This document shows positions 9,359-19,062 of a DNA stretch of 33,429 nucleotides, one piece after another (positions within the stretch are counted from its first letter, which is position 1; each line of letters opens with the position of its first letter). Origin of the DNA: Cellulomonas hominis (GTDB lineage Bacteria > Actinomycetota > Actinomycetes > Actinomycetales > Cellulomonadaceae); NCBI RefSeq assembly GCF_005239125.1, contig NZ_SZYE01000022.1:1-33429 (forward strand), in the 5' to 3' direction. Below the pieces are notes generated by a model that worked only from the letters and a program-made list of their open reading frames with translations, did no database searches and was not told where the DNA came from. A program made the position numbers and the translations under genes.

Positions 9359-9808
9359 TCAGGCGGTGCAGAAGGACGGCAGCAGGTCCGCCGGGCTGTT
9401 CGCGGGGCACGGGTCGAAGGTGAAGATCACCAGCGTGCCGAGCACGACGACCACGGTGAACGCCGTGTAGAGCGCGAGCTTGAGGACCAGGCGGGTGCCG
9501 TCGCGCTCGGCGTAGTCGTTGATGATCGTCCGGACGCCGTTGGTGCCGTGGATCATCGCGAGCCACAGCATCAGCAGGTCCCAGATCTGCCAGAACGGGG
9601 ACGCCCACTTGCCGGCGACGAAGCCGAAGTCGATGGCGGTGATGCCCTCGCCGGCGACCAGGTTCACGAACAGGTGGCCGAAGATCAGCACGAGCAGCAC
9701 GACGCCGGACGCGCGCATGAACACCCAGCCGTACAGCTCCCAGTTGCCGCGGGAGGTCCGGCGGCCGGGCCCGGCGCCCCGGGTGCGGGGGGCGGCGATC
9801 GTGGTCAT
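9359..9808 (-). CDS. sdhD: Succinate dehydrogenase hydrophobic membrane anchor subunit
   Basis: A 149-residue membrane anchor of complex II with three hydrophobic segments: [39 protein letters not shown] and [18 protein letters not shown]. The [13 protein letters not shown] motif near the second helix and the His in the first helix are typical of the heme/quinone region. The first ~35 residues are a charged tail facing the cytoplasm. The ATG shares one base with the sdhC stop (TGATG at 9806-9810), so translation is coupled to sdhC. The C-terminus ends with a short Cys-containing stretch ([18 protein letters not shown]) whose role is unclear. Confidence 0.93.
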   Translation of the reverse strand: MTTIAAPRTRGAGPGRRTSRGNWELYGWVFMRASGVVLLVLIFGHLFVNLVAGEGITAIDFGFVAGKWASPFWQIWDLLMLWLAMIHGTNGVRTIINDYAERDGTRLVLKLALYTAFTVVVVLGTLVIFTFDPCPANSPADLLPSFCTA

Positions 9809-10233
9809 CACTCGCCTCCGAAGACGTGCATCAGGTGCCGCGGCAGGAAGCCCGCCATCGTCACGACGAACAGGCCGAGCACGACCCAGAGCATCACGCG
9901 CTGGTACTTCGCGCCCTTGGACCAGAAGTCCACCAGCATGATCCGGACGCCGTTGAAGGCGTGGAACACGATGGCGGCGACCAGCCCGGCCTCGCCGAGC
10001 CCCATGATCGGGTTCTTGTAGGTCCCGATGACGGCGTTGTACGCCTCGGGGGAGACCCGCACGAGCGACGTGTCGAGCACGTGCACGAGCAGGAAGAAGA
10101 AGATGAGCACGCCGGTGATCCGGTGGGCCACCCAGGACCACATGCCTTCGCGGCCGCGGTAGAGGGTGCCGCCGGGGATCCGCTTGGCCGTGGGGGCGGC
10201 GTCGTCGCGGGCTTCGGCAGGCGCAGTGGGCAC
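9808..10233 (-). CDS. sdhC: Succinate dehydrogenase cytochrome b556 subunit
   Basis: A 141-residue membrane anchor and the first gene of sdhCDAB. After about 35 polar residues (KRIPGGTLYRGREGMWSW) come HRITGVLIFFFLLVHVLDTS, the SdhC signature with quinone-site HR-x-TG and the heme-region His, a second helix with FHAFNGVRIMLVDFW and a third (VMLWVVLGLFVVTMAGFL). The frame is open far upstream, but GTG 10233 is chosen because AGGAGG lies 6 nt before it (10240-10245) and the conserved protein begins there. Upstream lie a palindromic operator-like site and a CRP/GlxR-like site. The family, order and coupling all match actinobacterial complex II. Confidence 0.93.
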   Translation of the reverse strand: MPTAPAEARDDAAPTAKRIPGGTLYRGREGMWSWVAHRITGVLIFFFLLVHVLDTSLVRVSPEAYNAVIGTYKNPIMGLGEAGLVAAIVFHAFNGVRIMLVDFWSKGAKYQRVMLWVVLGLFVVTMAGFLPRHLMHVFGGE

Positions 10234-10277
10234 GGGTGGCCTCCTGGCGAGTTCGGGCGGGACTGCTGTGTCCGGTC

Positions 10278-10295
10278 CGATCACTGTAGTGATCG
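10278..10295 (-). promoter_or_regulatory. Perfect palindrome over the sdhC -10 box (operator candidate)
   Basis: CGATCACTGTAGTGATCG, 8-bp perfect arms with a 2-nt centre, 45-62 nt before the sdhC start. On the minus strand it contains TACAGT (10288-10283), a good TANNNT -10 box. A dimeric repressor bound here would block sdhCDAB transcription. The regulator is not identifiable from the sequence. Confidence 0.55.
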
Positions 10296-10337
10296 TGCGC
10301 TGGGTCACCCTGCCGTCGGGGGCCAGATCGGGCCCGA

Positions 10338-10353
10338 TGTGATCAAGCGCACA
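10338..10353. promoter_or_regulatory. Possible CRP/GlxR-type binding site between sdhC and manC
   Basis: TGTGATCAAGCGCACA matches TGTGA-N6-TCACA with one mismatch in the second half-site. GlxR, a CRP-family regulator, controls sdh genes in Corynebacterium (established for that genus). Here it lies about 50 nt upstream of the sdhC -10 box, in the 229-nt gap divergent with manC. Confidence 0.35.
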
Positions 10354-10449
10354 CGCCCACCGGGACCTGGGTCCCTGGTCGTCGACACCGGCCACCCGGG
10401 TCCCTCGGACGGGTGGCGAGCGGCGGGCGGCCGACCGGGACGTCGGCGA

Positions 10450-10455
10450 TACGCT
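10450..10455 (+). promoter_or_regulatory. -10 box of a leaderless manC promoter
   Basis: TACGCT, 7 nt before ATG 10463, with no ribosome binding site between. It forms a divergent promoter region with sdhC. Confidence 0.5.
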
Positions 10456-10462
10456 TCCGGGC

Positions 10463-11617
10463 ATGTCGAGCCCCGCCACGCACGCGTCGCCCGCGCAGCC
10501 CCGCCCGATCGACGGCTTCCACGCCGTCGTCCCCGCCGGCGGTGCCGGCACCCGGCTGTGGCCGCTGTCCCGGCAGGGCGCGCCCAAGTTCCTGCACGAC
10601 CTGACCGGCACGGGCCGCACCCTGCTGCAGGGCACCGTCGACCGGCTGCTGCCGCTCACCGGCCGCGACGGGGTCCTCGTCGTCACCGGCGTCCGGCACG
10701 CGGAGGCCGTCGCCGCCCAGCTGCCCGAGCTGGGCCCGGGCCAGGTCGTCGCCGAGCCGTCGCCGCGCGACTCCATGGCCGCCATCGGCCTCGCCGCGGC
10801 GATCCTCGCCGAGCGGCACGGCCCCGAGGTCGTCCTCGGGTCGTTCGCCGCGGACCACGTCATCGACGACCTGGCGGGCTTCTGGTCGGCGGTCACCGAG
10901 GGCGTCGCCGCCGCCCGCGCCGGGTACGTCGTCACCATCGGCATCACCGCGACCGAGCCGTCGACCGCGTTCGGCTACATCCGTGCGGCCGACCCGCTCG
11001 GCGCCGAGGGCGCCCCGAGCGCGCGCCACGTCGCCGGCTTCACCGAGAAGCCCGACGCGGAGACCGCCGCCGGCTACCTCGCGACCGGGGACTACTGGTG
11101 GAACGCCGGCATGTTCCTCGTGCAGGCCGGCGTGCTGCTCGACCACCTGGCCGAGCAGCTGCCCCCGCTGGCGGCCGGCCTGCGCGCGATCGCGGCGGTC
11201 TGGGACGACCCGGAGCGCCGGGACGCGGTGCTCGCCGAGACCTGGCCGGGTCTGACCAAGATCGCCATCGACCACGCGATCGCCGAGCCCGTCGCGGCCG
11301 CCGGCGGCGTGGCCGTCGTCCCGGGCTCGTTCACGTGGGACGACGTGGGCGACTTCGACTCGCTGGCCGCCCTGCTGCCCGCCATTGGGGTCGACGGCGG
11401 CCGCTCGCTCGGCGACGACCACCTGGTGCTGCGGCTCGACGCCCCCGGCGCGGTCGTCGTGCCGGGCGCCGGCCGTGCCGTGACCGTGCTCGGCGTCCGG
11501 GACGCCGTGGTCGTCGACACCCCGGACGCGCTCCTCGTCACCACCCGGGCGCACGCCCAGGCGGTGAAGCAGGCGGTGGACGGCTGGCGCGAGCGCGGCC
11601 GCGACGACCTGCTCTGA
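10463..11617 (+). CDS. manC: Mannose-1-phosphate guanylyltransferase
   Basis: A 384-residue cytoplasmic nucleotidyltransferase making GDP-mannose from mannose-1-phosphate and GTP, the donor for mannosylated lipids, glycans and proteins. The N-terminal signature VVPAGGAGTRLWPLSRQGAPK (about residues 23-43) is the nucleotide-binding loop. FGYIRA and FTEKPDAETA follow, and WNAGMFLVQA is the sugar-binding segment usual in ManC/RfbM enzymes. There is no isomerase domain, so this is the single-function type. The ATG at 10463 is supported by the -10 box 7 nt upstream. A long GC hairpin follows the stop. The alternative, glucose-1-phosphate thymidylyltransferase, is less likely because of the WPLSR and EKP motifs. 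Confidence 0.93.
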   Translation: MSSPATHASPAQPRPIDGFHAVVPAGGAGTRLWPLSRQGAPKFLHDLTGTGRTLLQGTVDRLLPLTGRDGVLVVTGVRHAEAVAAQLPELGPGQVVAEPSPRDSMAAIGLAAAILAERHGPEVVLGSFAADHVIDDLAGFWSAVTEGVAAARAGYVVTIGITATEPSTAFGYIRAADPLGAEGAPSARHVAGFTEKPDAETAAGYLATGDYWWNAGMFLVQAGVLLDHLAEQLPPLAAGLRAIAAVWDDPERRDAVLAETWPGLTKIAIDHAIAEPVAAAGGVAVVPGSFTWDDVGDFDSLAALLPAIGVDGGRSLGDDHLVLRLDAPGAVVVPGAGRAVTVLGVRDAVVVDTPDALLVTTRAHAQAVKQAVDGWRERGRDDLL

Positions 11618-11628
11618 CCGGCCGCACC

Positions 11629-11671
11629 GGCCCGCGGCGGCGGGCGGCCGCGGGCCCGGCCGCCGCGGGCC
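11629..11671 (+). terminator. Hairpin after manC
   Basis: A 12-bp perfect inverted repeat (11629-11640 with 11660-11671) around a 19-nt GC-only loop, starting 11 nt after the manC stop. No U-tract. It lies before the promoter of the M20 gene. Confidence 0.5.
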
Positions 11672-11709
11672 GCCGGGTGCCCGGACCTGCCGCCACCTGC
11701 GGGGACGAC

Positions 11710-11715
11710 TAGGGT
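11710..11715 (+). promoter_or_regulatory. -10 box of a leaderless promoter for the M20 amidohydrolase
   Basis: TAGGGT, 7 nt before GTG 11723. The sequence CTAGGGTCG is identical to that before the YihY/BrkB gene at 3557-3565. Confidence 0.55.
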
Positions 11716-11722
11716 CGGGAGC

Positions 11723-12925
11723 GTGATCGTCGATGCCTCCCGGGTCAACCAGCTCGTCGCCACCCTGCAGCCCGAGCTGGTGGAGATCCGCCGCGACATC
11801 CACGCGCACCCGGAGCTCGGTCGCACGGAGCAGCGCACCACCCGGCTGATCGCCGACCGGCTGCGGCTGTCGGGCCTGTCCCCGAAGCTGCTGCCCGGGA
11901 CGGGCCTGATCTGCGACATCGGGCCCAGCCCGGTCGAGACGGGCCGCCGCCGGATCGCGCTGCGTGCCGACATCGACGGCCTGCCGGTCCAGGAGACGAC
12001 CGGCCTGCCGTACGCCTCGACGGTGCACGGCGTCGCGCACGCCTGCGGCCACGACGTGCACACCACCGCGCTGCTCGGCGCCGGGCTGGTCCTCGCCGAG
12101 CTGCACGCGGCGGGCGAGCTGCCGACGGCGGTCCGGCTGGTGTTCCAGCCCGCCGAGGAGGTGCAGCCCGGCGGGGCGCTCGACGTCCTGCAGGCCGGGG
12201 CGATGGACGGCATCGGCCGGATCTTCGCGCTGCACTGCGACCCGAAGGTCGACGTCGGCCGGATCGGCAGCCGGATCGGCCCGATCACCTCGGCCTCCGA
12301 CGAGATCACCGTCGTGCTGACCGGCCCGGGCGGCCACACCTCGCGCCCGCACCTGACGGGGGACCTGGTCTACGCGCTCGGCCAGGTGATCACCCAGGTG
12401 CCCGCCGTGCTCGGGCGCCGGCTCGACCCGCGGTCCGGGGTCAACCTGACCTGGGGCGCGGTGCAGGCCGGCTCGGCGCACAACGCCATCCCCGCCTCCG
12501 GCTCGGTGCGCGGCACGCTGCGCTGCCTGGACGTGCGCGCCTGGGAGAAGGCGTCCCAGGTGCTGCACGCGGCGGTGGAGCAGGTGGTCGCTCCCTACGG
12601 CGTCGAGGTCGAGGTGCGGCACCAGCGCGGCGTCCCGCCGGTCGAGAACGACGAGCGCGCCGTCGCCGTGCTGGAGGCCGCTGCCCGGGACGTGCTGGGG
12701 GAGGAGGCGGTGCAGCTCACCGAGCAGTCGCTCGGGGGCGAGGACTTCGCCTGGTACCTCACCCGGGTCCCGGGCGCGATGGCCCGGCTCGGCACCCGCA
12801 CCCCGGGCGGCCGGACGTACGACATCCACCAGGGGGACCTGGTGGTCGACGAGCGCGCGATCGCGGCCGGCGCGGCGCTGCTGGCGCGGGCGGCGCTGCG
12901 GGTCGGCGCGACGCCCGGGGGCTGA
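11723..12925 (+). CDS. M20 family metallo-amidohydrolase (AmiA/AmiB-like)
   Basis: A 400-residue cytoplasmic hydrolase of the M20D (hippurate hydrolase/N-acyl-amino-acid amidohydrolase) family. It has RRDIHAHPELG near the N-terminus, the metal site ACGHDVHTTALLGAG (Cys and His ligands), FQPAEEVQPGG (catalytic Glu pair), LHCDPKVDVG (ligand His), a dimerisation/lid domain around GPGGHTSRPHLTGD, and a C-terminal His in DIHQGDLVVDE. It should split an N-acyl or amide bond; the substrate cannot be read from the sequence. The start is GTG 11723, backed by the TAGGGT box 7 nt upstream. M. tuberculosis carries the related amiA1 and amiB1 between lpdA and deoD (from memory), so this gene belongs to the same neighbourhood. 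Confidence 0.92.
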   Translation: MIVDASRVNQLVATLQPELVEIRRDIHAHPELGRTEQRTTRLIADRLRLSGLSPKLLPGTGLICDIGPSPVETGRRRIALRADIDGLPVQETTGLPYASTVHGVAHACGHDVHTTALLGAGLVLAELHAAGELPTAVRLVFQPAEEVQPGGALDVLQAGAMDGIGRIFALHCDPKVDVGRIGSRIGPITSASDEITVVLTGPGGHTSRPHLTGDLVYALGQVITQVPAVLGRRLDPRSGVNLTWGAVQAGSAHNAIPASGSVRGTLRCLDVRAWEKASQVLHAAVEQVVAPYGVEVEVRHQRGVPPVENDERAVAVLEAAARDVLGEEAVQLTEQSLGGEDFAWYLTRVPGAMARLGTRTPGGRTYDIHQGDLVVDERAIAAGAALLARAALRVGATPGG

Positions 12926-13002
12926 TCACCGCCCCGCGGCACCGCGCACTGGGCCGGTCGGGTGAGCCGTCCTGCGGACGAATGTTCCAAGTCAGTAACG
13001 AA

Positions 13003-13020
13003 GGGCCCCGGAAGGGGTCC
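13003..13020 (+). terminator. Short hairpin with GGAA loop upstream of the BMP gene
   Basis: GGGCCCC (13003-13009) pairs with GGGGTCC (13014-13020), including one G-U, around a GGAA tetraloop. It lies 78 nt after the amidohydrolase stop and 29 nt before the BMP -10 box, so it may end the upstream transcript. A role as a protein-binding site is equally possible. Confidence 0.3.
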
Positions 13021-13048
13021 GGTAACACAGCCGACACCTGCGCGTGGC

Positions 13049-13054
13049 TAGTGT
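13049..13054 (+). promoter_or_regulatory. -10 box of the BMP lipoprotein promoter
   Basis: TAGTGT in the context GGCTAGTGT. The same hexamer precedes the ABC ATPase gene at 14358. It predicts a leader of about 95 nt before GTG 13158. The leader is GC-rich and I see no known riboswitch in it. Confidence 0.4.
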
Positions 13055-13157
13055 TCCTCGCAACGCCGGACGACCCCTCCCGACCCACGCGCAGCGTCGC
13101 GCGCGGCGACCGGGCGGGCCTCACGGACCGGTCGACGACGAGAAGCAGGAGCATCGC

Positions 13158-14252
13158 GTGAAGAAGATCATCCGTGCGGCCGCCCTCACCGGGGCTGTCG
13201 CGCTCGCCCTCGCCGCCTGCGGCAGCGCGCCGGAGGAGTCCGACAGCACCGCCGGTGGCGGCGACGCCGGCGGCTCCGACTTCAAGGCCTGCATGGTCTC
13301 CGACTCCGGCGGCTTCGAGGACAAGTCCTTCAACCAGTCGGGCGCCGAGGGCCTCGACCGCGCCAAGGACGAGCTGGGCATCGAGGAGGTCAAGGTCGAG
13401 TCGACCGCGGAGACCGACTTCACGCCGAACATCGACTCGCTGGTCCAGCAGGACTGCAACCTGATCATCGGCGTCGGCTTCCTGCTCGAGGACCCGATCC
13501 AGGAGGCGGCCGAGGCCAACCCCGACATCGAGTTCGCCCTGATCGACTCCGGGTTCACCGACGCGGACTTCAACCCGGTGACGCTGGACAACGCCAAGCC
13601 GCTGCTGTTCAACACGCAGGAGGCCGCGTACCTCGCCGGCTACGTCGCCGCGGGCACGTCCACCACGGGCACCGTCGCCACCTTCGGCGGCATCCAGCTC
13701 CCGTCCGTCTCGATCTTCATGGACGGCTTCGCCGACGGCGTCGCCAAGTACAACGAGGACAACGGCGCCGACGTCAAGGTCCTCGGCTGGGACAAGGAGG
13801 CCCAGACCGGCTCCTTCACCGGTGACTTCGAGAACCAGACCAACGGCCAGAACCTGGCCAAGGGCTTCATCGACCAGGGCGCGGACGTCATCATGCCCGT
13901 CGCCGGCCCGGTCGGCCTCGGTGCCGCCGCCGCCGCGCAGGAGGCCGGGAACGTCGCCATCGTCGGCGTCGACGCCGACTGGTTCGAGACCTCGCCCGAC
14001 TACTCCTCGATCATCCTGACCTCGGTCATGAAGGAGATCGGCCAGGCCGTGTTCGACACGGTCAAGGAGGCCTCCGAGGGCAACTTCTCCTCCGACCCGT
14101 ACGTCGGGACCCTGGAGAACGAGGGCATCGGCATCGCGCCGTTCCACGACTTCGACGAGAAGGTCCCGGCCGAGGTCAAGACGGCCGTCGAGGACCTGAA
14201 GGCCCAGATCATCTCCGGTGACCTGGTCGTGGAGTCCCCGAGCCAGAACTGA
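13158..14252 (+). CDS. BMP family ABC transporter substrate-binding lipoprotein (nucleoside type)
   Basis: A 364-residue lipoprotein, the extracytoplasmic binding component of a nucleoside importer. The N-terminus is a classic lipoprotein signal: basic VKKIIR, a hydrophobic core, then the lipobox LAAC with Cys21 as the lipidation site, followed by a flexible Ser/Gly/Asp linker. The mature part has BMP/PnrA-family features: VSDSGGFEDKSFNQSGAEG near the start, EAAYLAGYVAAG in the middle, and DVIMPVAGPVGLGAAAAAQE and VGVDADWFET later. The aromatic and acidic residues of DWFET are of the kind that hold the base and sugar. The start is GTG 13158, with AGGAG 6 nt upstream. It has its own promoter and is separated from the ATPase gene by an 18-bp hairpin, which should let it be made in excess over the membrane parts. 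Confidence 0.94.
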   Translation: MKKIIRAAALTGAVALALAACGSAPEESDSTAGGGDAGGSDFKACMVSDSGGFEDKSFNQSGAEGLDRAKDELGIEEVKVESTAETDFTPNIDSLVQQDCNLIIGVGFLLEDPIQEAAEANPDIEFALIDSGFTDADFNPVTLDNAKPLLFNTQEAAYLAGYVAAGTSTTGTVATFGGIQLPSVSIFMDGFADGVAKYNEDNGADVKVLGWDKEAQTGSFTGDFENQTNGQNLAKGFIDQGADVIMPVAGPVGLGAAAAAQEAGNVAIVGVDADWFETSPDYSSIILTSVMKEIGQAVFDTVKEASEGNFSSDPYVGTLENEGIGIAPFHDFDEKVPAEVKTAVEDLKAQIISGDLVVESPSQN

Positions 14253-14263
14253 CGCACCAGCAC

Positions 14264-14304
14264 CACCGGTGGCCCGGGCAGCACGCCTGCCCGGGCCACC
14301 GGTG
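14264..14304 (+). terminator. Strong hairpin between the BMP lipoprotein and ABC ATPase genes
   Basis: A perfect 18-bp inverted repeat (14264-14281 with 14287-14304) and a 5-nt loop, 12 nt after the stop. No U-tract. It acts as a terminator, or as a partial terminator and 3' end stabiliser that sets a high ratio of binding protein to transporter. Confidence 0.75.
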
Positions 14305-14357
14305 CGTTCACCCGCGCACCCGGGACCTGCGGCTGTCTCCGGCCGTCCGGTTTGGCC

Positions 14358-14363
14358 TAGTGT
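14358..14363 (+). promoter_or_regulatory. -10 box for the ABC transporter genes
   Basis: TAGTGT, 36 nt before GTG 14400, giving a leader of about 30 nt that includes AAGGAG (14385-14390). It is the same hexamer as upstream of the BMP gene. Confidence 0.45.
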
Positions 14364-14399
14364 GCGCAGCGACACGATCGACCGAAGGAGCATTCCCAC

Positions 14400-15976
<1,577 letters not shown>

Positions 15977-15980
<4 letters not shown>

Positions 15981-17260
15981 GCCAGGCGACCCCCGCCCCC
16001 GAGCAGCCGCCGGCCGGGTCCACCGCCCCGGCACGCCGCGACGACGGTCTCGAGTCCCGCGCCCAGGGCGCGCTGCGCGAGATGCTGACCAGCAGCTGGT
16101 TGGTGACCGTCGCGGCCCTGGTGCTCGCGCTCGTCATCTCCGGCGTGCTGATCGCGGCCGCCGACAGCGCCGTGCAGGACGCCGCCGGGTACTTCTTCGC
16201 GCGGCCGGCGGACTTCTTCTCCGCGGCGTGGAACGCCGTCTGGAGCGCCTACGTGGCGCTGTTCCAGGGCGCCGTCTTCGACCCGGGTGCCGCGACGTTC
16301 GCCCGCGCGATCCGCCCGATCACCGAGACCATGACCTGGTCCGTCCCGCTGATCCTCGCGGGCCTCGGCCTGGGCATCGGCTTCCGGGCCGGCATGTTCA
16401 ACATCGGCGCGCAGGGCCAGATCATCCTCGGCGCGATCTTCGCCGGGTACATCGGCTTCGCCTGGGACCTGCCCCCGGTCCTGCACCTGCTGCTCGCCGT
16501 GATCGGCGGCGTCATCGGCGGCGGCCTGTGGGCCGGCATCGCCGGCTACCTCAAGGCCCGGACCGGGGCCAACGAGGTCATCGTCACGATCATGCTGAAC
16601 AACATCGCGATCTACCTGGTGGGCTACCTGCTGACCACGTCCGCGTTCAAGCGCGGCGACAGCAACAACCCGGTGTCCCCGCCGATCGCCGAGACGGCGC
16701 TGTACCCGCAGCTGCTCGGCTCGCAGTTCCGGCTGCACCTCGGCTTCGTCGTCGCGATCCTCGCCGCCGTGTTCGTGTGGTGGCTGATGAACCGGTCGAC
16801 GATCGGGTTCGCGTTCCGCGCCGTCGGGTCCAACCCGAGCGCCGCCCGCACCGCGGGCATCAACGTCAACCGCATGTACCTGCTGGTGATGATCGTGGCC
16901 GGCGGGCTGGCCGGCATGGCCGGCACCGCGCAGGTGCTCGGCACCGAGAAGGTGCTCACCGCGGGCATCGCGGCGAGCTTCGGCTTCGACGCGATCACGG
17001 TCGCGCTGCTCGGCCGGTCCAAGCCGCTCGGCACGTTCTTCGCGGGGCTGCTGTTCGGCGCCCTGCGCGCCGGCGGGTTCGCCATGCAGTCCCGCACCGG
17101 CACGCCGATCGACATCGTGCTGGTCGTCCAGTCCCTCGTCGTGCTGTTCATCGCGGCGCCCCCGCTGGTGCGCGCGGTGTTCCGCCTCCCGTCCCCCCGC
17201 GGTCCCGGCGGCCAGCCGGCCGAGCTCGCCGCGCCCGTCGTCAAGGAGGCCGCCGCGTGA
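15977..17260 (+). CDS. Nucleoside ABC transporter permease 1
   Basis: A 427-residue polytopic permease of the BPD_transp_2 family (NupB/YufP-like). A 40-residue polar N-terminus is followed by a first helix (LVTVAALVLALVISGVLIAA), a periplasmic stretch, and about eight further helices. The family segments GFRAGMFNIGAQGQIILGAI and FRAVGSNPSAARTAGINVNRM are present; the latter is the cytoplasmic loop contacting the ATPase. It would form half of the membrane channel with the next gene. The start is GTG 15977, overlapping the ATPase stop and preceded by GAGGAGGAG. Its stop overlaps the next start (GTGA, 17257-17260), preceded by AAGGAGG. Confidence 0.94.
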
Positions 17261-18537
17261 GCGCCGTCGCCGCCCCCGCCCCCGCGCGTGCCGCGGCGGG
17301 CAAGCCGCTGCCGCCGATCTCCTACAAGGCGCCGATCGCGTACGGCGCGGTCGCCGCGCTCGCGCTGCTGCTGTTCGGCATCCTGCCCGCCTCGGGCCGC
17401 GAGACCTCGTTCACGATGTTCGCCCCGGGGGAGAACATCGCGTTCTCCGTCCCCTCCAAGCCCACCGCGATCGTGCTCTGCCTGATCGCGCTCGGCCTGG
17501 CGGCGTGGCGGTTCCAGGCCGCGCGGACCCGGCGCAAGGTCGGCGTGTGGCTCCCGGCCGTGTACGCGGTCGCGCTGGTGTTCGCGCTGCTGACCTGGGC
17601 CGTCGCCGGCAAGGCGCAGCCGCTGCCCCTCACCAGCCTGCTGCAGGGCTCGCTGTTCCTCGCGGTGCCGCTGGTGTTCGGCGCCCTCGCCGGCCTGGTC
17701 AGCGAGCGGTCCGGCATCATCAACATCGCGATCGAGGGGCAGCTGCTCGCCGGCGCGTTCCTCGCCGCGGTCGTCGCGACCATCACCTCCAGCGCCTACG
17801 TCGGCCTCATCGCCGCGCCGGTCGCCGGCGCGCTGGTGTCGGCCCTGCTGGTCGCGTTCGCGATCAAGTACGTGGTCGACCAGATCATCGTCGGCGTCGT
17901 GCTCAACGTGCTGGTCGTCGGCATCACGAGCTACCTGTTCTCCACCGTGCTCAAGGGGAACGCCGACACGCTGAACACGCCGCCGCGCCTGCCGACGCTG
18001 CCCATCCCCGGGCTGTCCGACATCCCGGTCATCGGCCCCGTGCTGTTCCGGCAGACGATCCTCGTCTACCTGATGTACGTCGTGGTGGTCGTCCTGCAGG
18101 TCCTGGTGTTCAAGAGCCGCTGGGGCCTGCGGCTGCGGGCCGTCGGCGAGCACCCGAAGGCCGCGGACACCGTCGGCATCAAGGTCAACCGCACCCGGGT
18201 GTGGAACACCATCCTCGGCGGCGCCATCGCCGGTCTCGGCGGCGCGTTCTTCACCGTCGCGAACGGCCTGGCGTTCGGCAAGGAGATGACCGGCGGCAAG
18301 GGTTTCATCGCCCTGGCCGCGATGATCCTCGGCCGGTGGAGCCCGAAGGGCGCGCTCGCCGCGGCCCTGCTGTTCGGGTTCGCGGACAACCTGCAGGTGG
18401 TGCTCGGCATCATCGGCACGCCCATCCCGAGCCAGATCATGCTGATGACGCCGTACGTGGTGACGATCTTCGCCGTGGCCGGCCTCGTCGGCCGGGTGCG
18501 GGCGCCCGCCGCCGAGGGCATCGCCTACGTGAAGTGA
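17257..18537 (+). CDS. Nucleoside ABC transporter permease 2
   Basis: A 426-residue second permease of the same importer (NupC/YufQ-like). Two N-terminal hydrophobic segments (YGAVAALALLLFGILPASG and AIVLCLIALGLAAW) precede the conserved core, which has SERSGIINIAIEGQLLAGAF, the coupling loop LRLRAVGEHPKAADTVGIKV and a C-terminal helix set ending VVTIFAVAGLVGRVRAPA. The extra N-terminal helices make it longer than the minimal family core. GTG 17257 overlaps the permease 1 stop, with AAGGAGG just upstream. A 17-bp hairpin 6 nt after the stop ends the transporter operon before cdd. Confidence 0.94.
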   Translation: MSAVAAPAPARAAAGKPLPPISYKAPIAYGAVAALALLLFGILPASGRETSFTMFAPGENIAFSVPSKPTAIVLCLIALGLAAWRFQAARTRRKVGVWLPAVYAVALVFALLTWAVAGKAQPLPLTSLLQGSLFLAVPLVFGALAGLVSERSGIINIAIEGQLLAGAFLAAVVATITSSAYVGLIAAPVAGALVSALLVAFAIKYVVDQIIVGVVLNVLVVGITSYLFSTVLKGNADTLNTPPRLPTLPIPGLSDIPVIGPVLFRQTILVYLMYVVVVVLQVLVFKSRWGLRLRAVGEHPKAADTVGIKVNRTRVWNTILGGAIAGLGGAFFTVANGLAFGKEMTGGKGFIALAAMILGRWSPKGALAAALLFGFADNLQVVLGIIGTPIPSQIMLMTPYVVTIFAVAGLVGRVRAPAAEGIAYVK

Positions 18538-18543
18538 GCACGT

Positions 18544-18582
18544 CACGACCGCCGTCGCCCGCGCAGGGCGGCGGCGGTCGTG
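18544..18582 (+). terminator. Terminator of the nucleoside transporter operon
   Basis: A 17-bp stem with one T-G pair (18544-18560 with 18566-18582) and a 5-nt loop, directly after the permease 2 stop. It separates the transporter genes from cdd-deoA. Some read-through into cdd is likely, since I see no clear promoter in the remaining 78 nt. Confidence 0.75.
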
Positions 18583-18660
18583 CTTCACGGGCACACTCGG
18601 GAGCGTCCGAGCAGGTGCCGTGAGACGCCCCGGTCGCCCGGGGAGAACAGGAGACCGGCT

Positions 18661-19062
18661 GTGCCGGAGATCGACTGGGACGCCCTGCGTGCCGCCGCCA
18701 CCGAGGTGATGCACCGCGCGTACGTCCCGTACTCGAAGTTCCCCGTCGGCGTCGCCGCCCTGGTGGACGACGGCCGGGTCGTCGTCGGCTGCAACGTCGA
18801 GAACGCGTCCTACGGCCTGACCCTGTGCGCCGAGTGCGCGCTCGTGTCCGGCCTGCACGTGTCCGGCGGCGGGCGCCTCGTCGCGTTCGCCTGCGTGGAC
18901 GCCCACGGGAACGCCCTGATGCCGTGCGGCCGCTGCCGCCAGCTCCTCTGGGAGCACGGGGGACCCGACCTGCTCGTCGACACGGTGAGCGGGATCAAGC
19001 CGATGACCGAGGTGCTGCCCGACGCGTTCGGGCCGGCCGACCTGGTCGAGAGGAAGTCATGA
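18661..19062 (+). CDS. cdd: Cytidine deaminase
   Basis: A 133-residue zinc enzyme turning cytidine and deoxycytidine into uridine and deoxyuridine; the length is that of the homotetrameric type. The zinc site is complete: CAECALVSG supplies one Cys and the catalytic Glu, and PCGRCRQLL supplies the other two Cys. NVENASYGLTLCAE is the substrate-binding block and YVPYSKFPVG the family N-terminal motif. The start is GTG 18661, with AGGAG (18649-18653) 7 nt before it. A 6-bp hairpin with a TCGC loop (18628-18643) lies just before the ribosome binding site and could affect its access. The stop overlaps deoA (ATGA, 19059-19062). Confidence 0.95.
   Translation: MPEIDWDALRAAATEVMHRAYVPYSKFPVGVAALVDDGRVVVGCNVENASYGLTLCAECALVSGLHVSGGGRLVAFACVDAHGNALMPCGRCRQLLWEHGGPDLLVDTVSGIKPMTEVLPDAFGPADLVERKS

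Noticed and set aside
13055-13157. Purine or other riboswitch in the BMP leader
   Set aside because: The leader is GC-rich and lacks the conserved core bases of known purine riboswitches; I could not assemble the junction.
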